Below the pieces are notes generated by a model. That model was not told the origin of the DNA and did not search any database. It saw only the letters and a program-made list of their open reading frames with translations. 9,410 bases of DNA from Pseudomonadota bacterium. GTDB taxonomy: Bacteria > Pseudomonadota > Gammaproteobacteria > Pseudomonadales > UBA5518. Positions 8,256 through 9,410 of this stretch are shown in pieces. The stretch is taken from the NCBI GenBank assembly GCA_963204845.1, contig CAUJIL010000118.1, positions 1 to 9,410 of the forward strand, read 5' to 3'. Every line of letters begins with the position of its first letter. The first letter of the stretch is position 1. A program made the position numbers and the translations under genes.

Positions 8256-9152
8256 ATGACCCAAGCGCTGTTTCAGTCGGAACTGCACGGCCTGCCGTTG
8301 CTGGCCCGTGGCAAGGTGCGTGACATCTACGAGGCGGGGCCCGGGCACCTGCTGATCGTGACCACGGACCGGTTGTCGGCCTTCGACGTGGTGTTGCCCA
8401 CCCCGATCCCCGGCAAGGGCAAGGTGCTGAACGCGCTGTCGAATTTCTGGTTCGCGCGCCTCGGCGGCGTGGTCGCCAACCACCTGTGCGAGCTGACGCC
8501 GGACGATGTGCTGTCGGACCCCGCCGAGCGCCGCCAGGTCGCCGGTCGCGCGGTGGTCGTGAAGCGCTACCGCACGCTGCCGATCGAGGCGATCGTGCGC
8601 GGTTACCTGGTCGGCTCCGGCTGGAAGGAGTACCGCACCGGCGGCACCGTCTGCGGCATCGCCCTGCCCGCGGGGTTGCGCGAGGCAGACCGCCTGCCGC
8701 GCACGCTGTTCACGCCCTCGACCAAGGCCGAGGCCGGCGCGCACGACGAGAACATCAGCTTCGAACAGGCGGTGGGGCTGCTGGGGCGCTCGCTGGCCGA
8801 GCAGGTGCAACGCGTCGCCATCGCGCTGTACGAGGAAGCCGCCGCGTATGCTCGCGCGAAAGGCATCATCATCGCCGATACCAAGTTCGAGTTCGGCACC
8901 GACGACTCCGGCGCGCTGGTGCTGATCGACGAGGCGCTGACGCCGGATTCCTCGCGCTTCTGGCCGGCCGACGCCTGGCAACCGGGCAGCAACCCGCCGA
9001 GCTTCGACAAGCAGTACGTGCGCGACTGGCTCGAGAGCAGCGGCTGGAACAAGCAGCCCCCGGCGCCGCAGTTGCCGGCCGAAGTCGCCGAGCGCACCGC
9101 CGCGAAGTACCGCGAGGCGCTGCAGCGCCTGACCGGTACCGACATCGATTGA
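8256..9152 (+). CDS. purC: Phosphoribosylaminoimidazole-succinocarboxamide synthase (SAICAR synthetase)
   Basis: The enzyme joins aspartate to CAIR with ATP, giving SAICAR in IMP biosynthesis. Motifs in order are RGKVRDIYE (18-26), DRLSAFDVVLPTPIPGKG (38-55), VKRYRTLPIEAIVRGYLVGS (102-121), STKAEAGAHDENIS (155-168), IIADTKFEFG (205-214), LIDEALTPDSSRFWP (223-237) and SFDKQYVRDWL (249-259). At 298 residues it is the longer form, like the yeast Ade1 type, rather than the roughly 237-residue form of E. coli; the extra length lies in insertions and a C-terminal helix rich in Ala and Glu. ATG 8256 is preceded by CCGGAG with GGAG ending 5 nt before it. In-frame open sequence far upstream is a shadow of the LysR gene. 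purE follows after 61 nt, and its product, CAIR, is the PurC substrate. Confidence 0.97.
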   Translation: MTQALFQSELHGLPLLARGKVRDIYEAGPGHLLIVTTDRLSAFDVVLPTPIPGKGKVLNALSNFWFARLGGVVANHLCELTPDDVLSDPAERRQVAGRAVVVKRYRTLPIEAIVRGYLVGSGWKEYRTGGTVCGIALPAGLREADRLPRTLFTPSTKAEAGAHDENISFEQAVGLLGRSLAEQVQRVAIALYEEAAAYARAKGIIIADTKFEFGTDDSGALVLIDEALTPDSSRFWPADAWQPGSNPPSFDKQYVRDWLESSGWNKQPPAPQLPAEVAERTAAKYREALQRLTGTDID

Positions 9153-9161
9153 GTCCCGCCC

Positions 9162-9189
9162 CGTCGGCGCGCCCGATCGCGCGCCGGCG
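9162..9189 (+). other. GC-rich stem-loop between purC and purE
   Basis: CGGCGCGC (9165-9172) pairs with GCGCGCCG (9179-9186) around the loop CCGATC. A G-T wobble and two further pairs extend the stem out to 9162-9189. It starts 9 nt after the purC stop and ends 10 nt before the purE Shine-Dalgarno. No T tract follows, so full termination is unlikely. An mRNA-processing or 3'-stabilising hairpin that sets the purC:purE ratio is possible. Chance pairing in GC-rich DNA cannot be excluded. Confidence 0.4.
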
Positions 9190-9213
9190 CCCACCGCACG
9201 GAGGAGTACCCGC

Positions 9214-9410
9214 ATGAACGGCGCCAAGCCACTGGTAGGCATCCTGACCGGCAGCCCCAACGACCTGCCAACCGTCGTGAAGGTGCGCGACACGCTCACC
9301 GAACTCGGCATCCCCAGCGAGATCATCGTCGCCTCCGCCCACCGCACGCCCGACAAGGTGCTGGCGTACATCCGCCACGCGCACGACAACGGCGTCAAGG
9401 TGCTGATCGG
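9214..9410 (+). CDS. purE: N5-carboxyaminoimidazole ribonucleotide mutase (PurE), C-terminus cut off by window edge
   Basis: PurE converts N5-CAIR to CAIR in purine biosynthesis, the step before PurC. Only 65 complete codons of the usual 160-170 are present. LVGILTGSPNDLPT (7-20) matches the N-terminal phosphate-binding loop, and SAHRTPDKV (41-49) carries the conserved catalytic-site histidine and arginine of the bacterial type. The loop is normally GSxSD; here it reads GSPND, with Asn in place of the second Ser. GGAGGAG (9200-9206) lies 7 nt before the ATG and is a strong ribosome-binding site. It is probably transcribed together with purC. purK often follows in this order in proteobacteria, but it would lie outside the window. 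Confidence 0.93.
   Translation, partial: MNGAKPLVGILTGSPNDLPTVVKVRDTLTELGIPSEIIVASAHRTPDKVLAYIRHAHDNGVKVLI

Noticed and set aside
8199..9398. Minus-strand open frame of 399 codons opposite purC and purE
   Set aside because: It is a shadow of two conserved purine genes and contains no domain signature.

Overview
The window is high-GC, densely packed bacterial DNA. Codon use is strongly G/C at third positions, and AT-rich stretches occur only in the gaps between genes. The gene families suggest a proteobacterium, probably gamma or beta: a long-form PurC followed by PurE, a single-chain pyruvate carboxylase, a CbbR-type LysR regulator, and an RTX protein with the C-terminal architecture used for type I secretion. 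I cannot name a genus from sequence alone. I see no insertion sequences, phage genes, tRNAs, rRNAs or CRISPR arrays. Most of the window looks like ordinary chromosome.

Layout: (1) Positions 3052 down to the left edge, minus strand, hold about 1017 codons of a pyruvate carboxylase; its biotin-carrier end lies outside. (2) Positions 3053-3287 are an AT-rich divergent spacer with a plausible pyc promoter, an AT palindrome over its -10 box and an 8-bp stem-loop just before the pyc start codon. (3) Positions 3288-4973, plus strand, encode a CAP (SCP-like) domain fused to RTX calcium-binding repeats, probably a secreted protein. (4) It converges on a minus-strand pair: a short-chain dehydrogenase (5002-5766) lying 4 nt after a CaiB/BaiF-type class III CoA-transferase (5771-7000). 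A 12-bp stem-loop covers the point of convergence and the dehydrogenase stop codon. (5) Upstream on the same strand is a LysR-type regulator closely resembling CbbR (7170-8105). (6) A short AT-rich divergent spacer separates it from the purine genes purC (8256-9152) and purE (9214 to the right edge), plus strand.

Possible joint roles: the CoA-transferase and dehydrogenase look like one transcription unit acting on an acyl-CoA or carboxylic acid, possibly under the adjacent regulator. Pyruvate carboxylase supplies oxaloacetate. PurE and PurC act in consecutive steps of IMP biosynthesis. The least routine items are the CAP-RTX protein with no secretion genes nearby, the CbbR-like regulator with no Calvin-cycle genes in view, and several stem-loops at gene boundaries.
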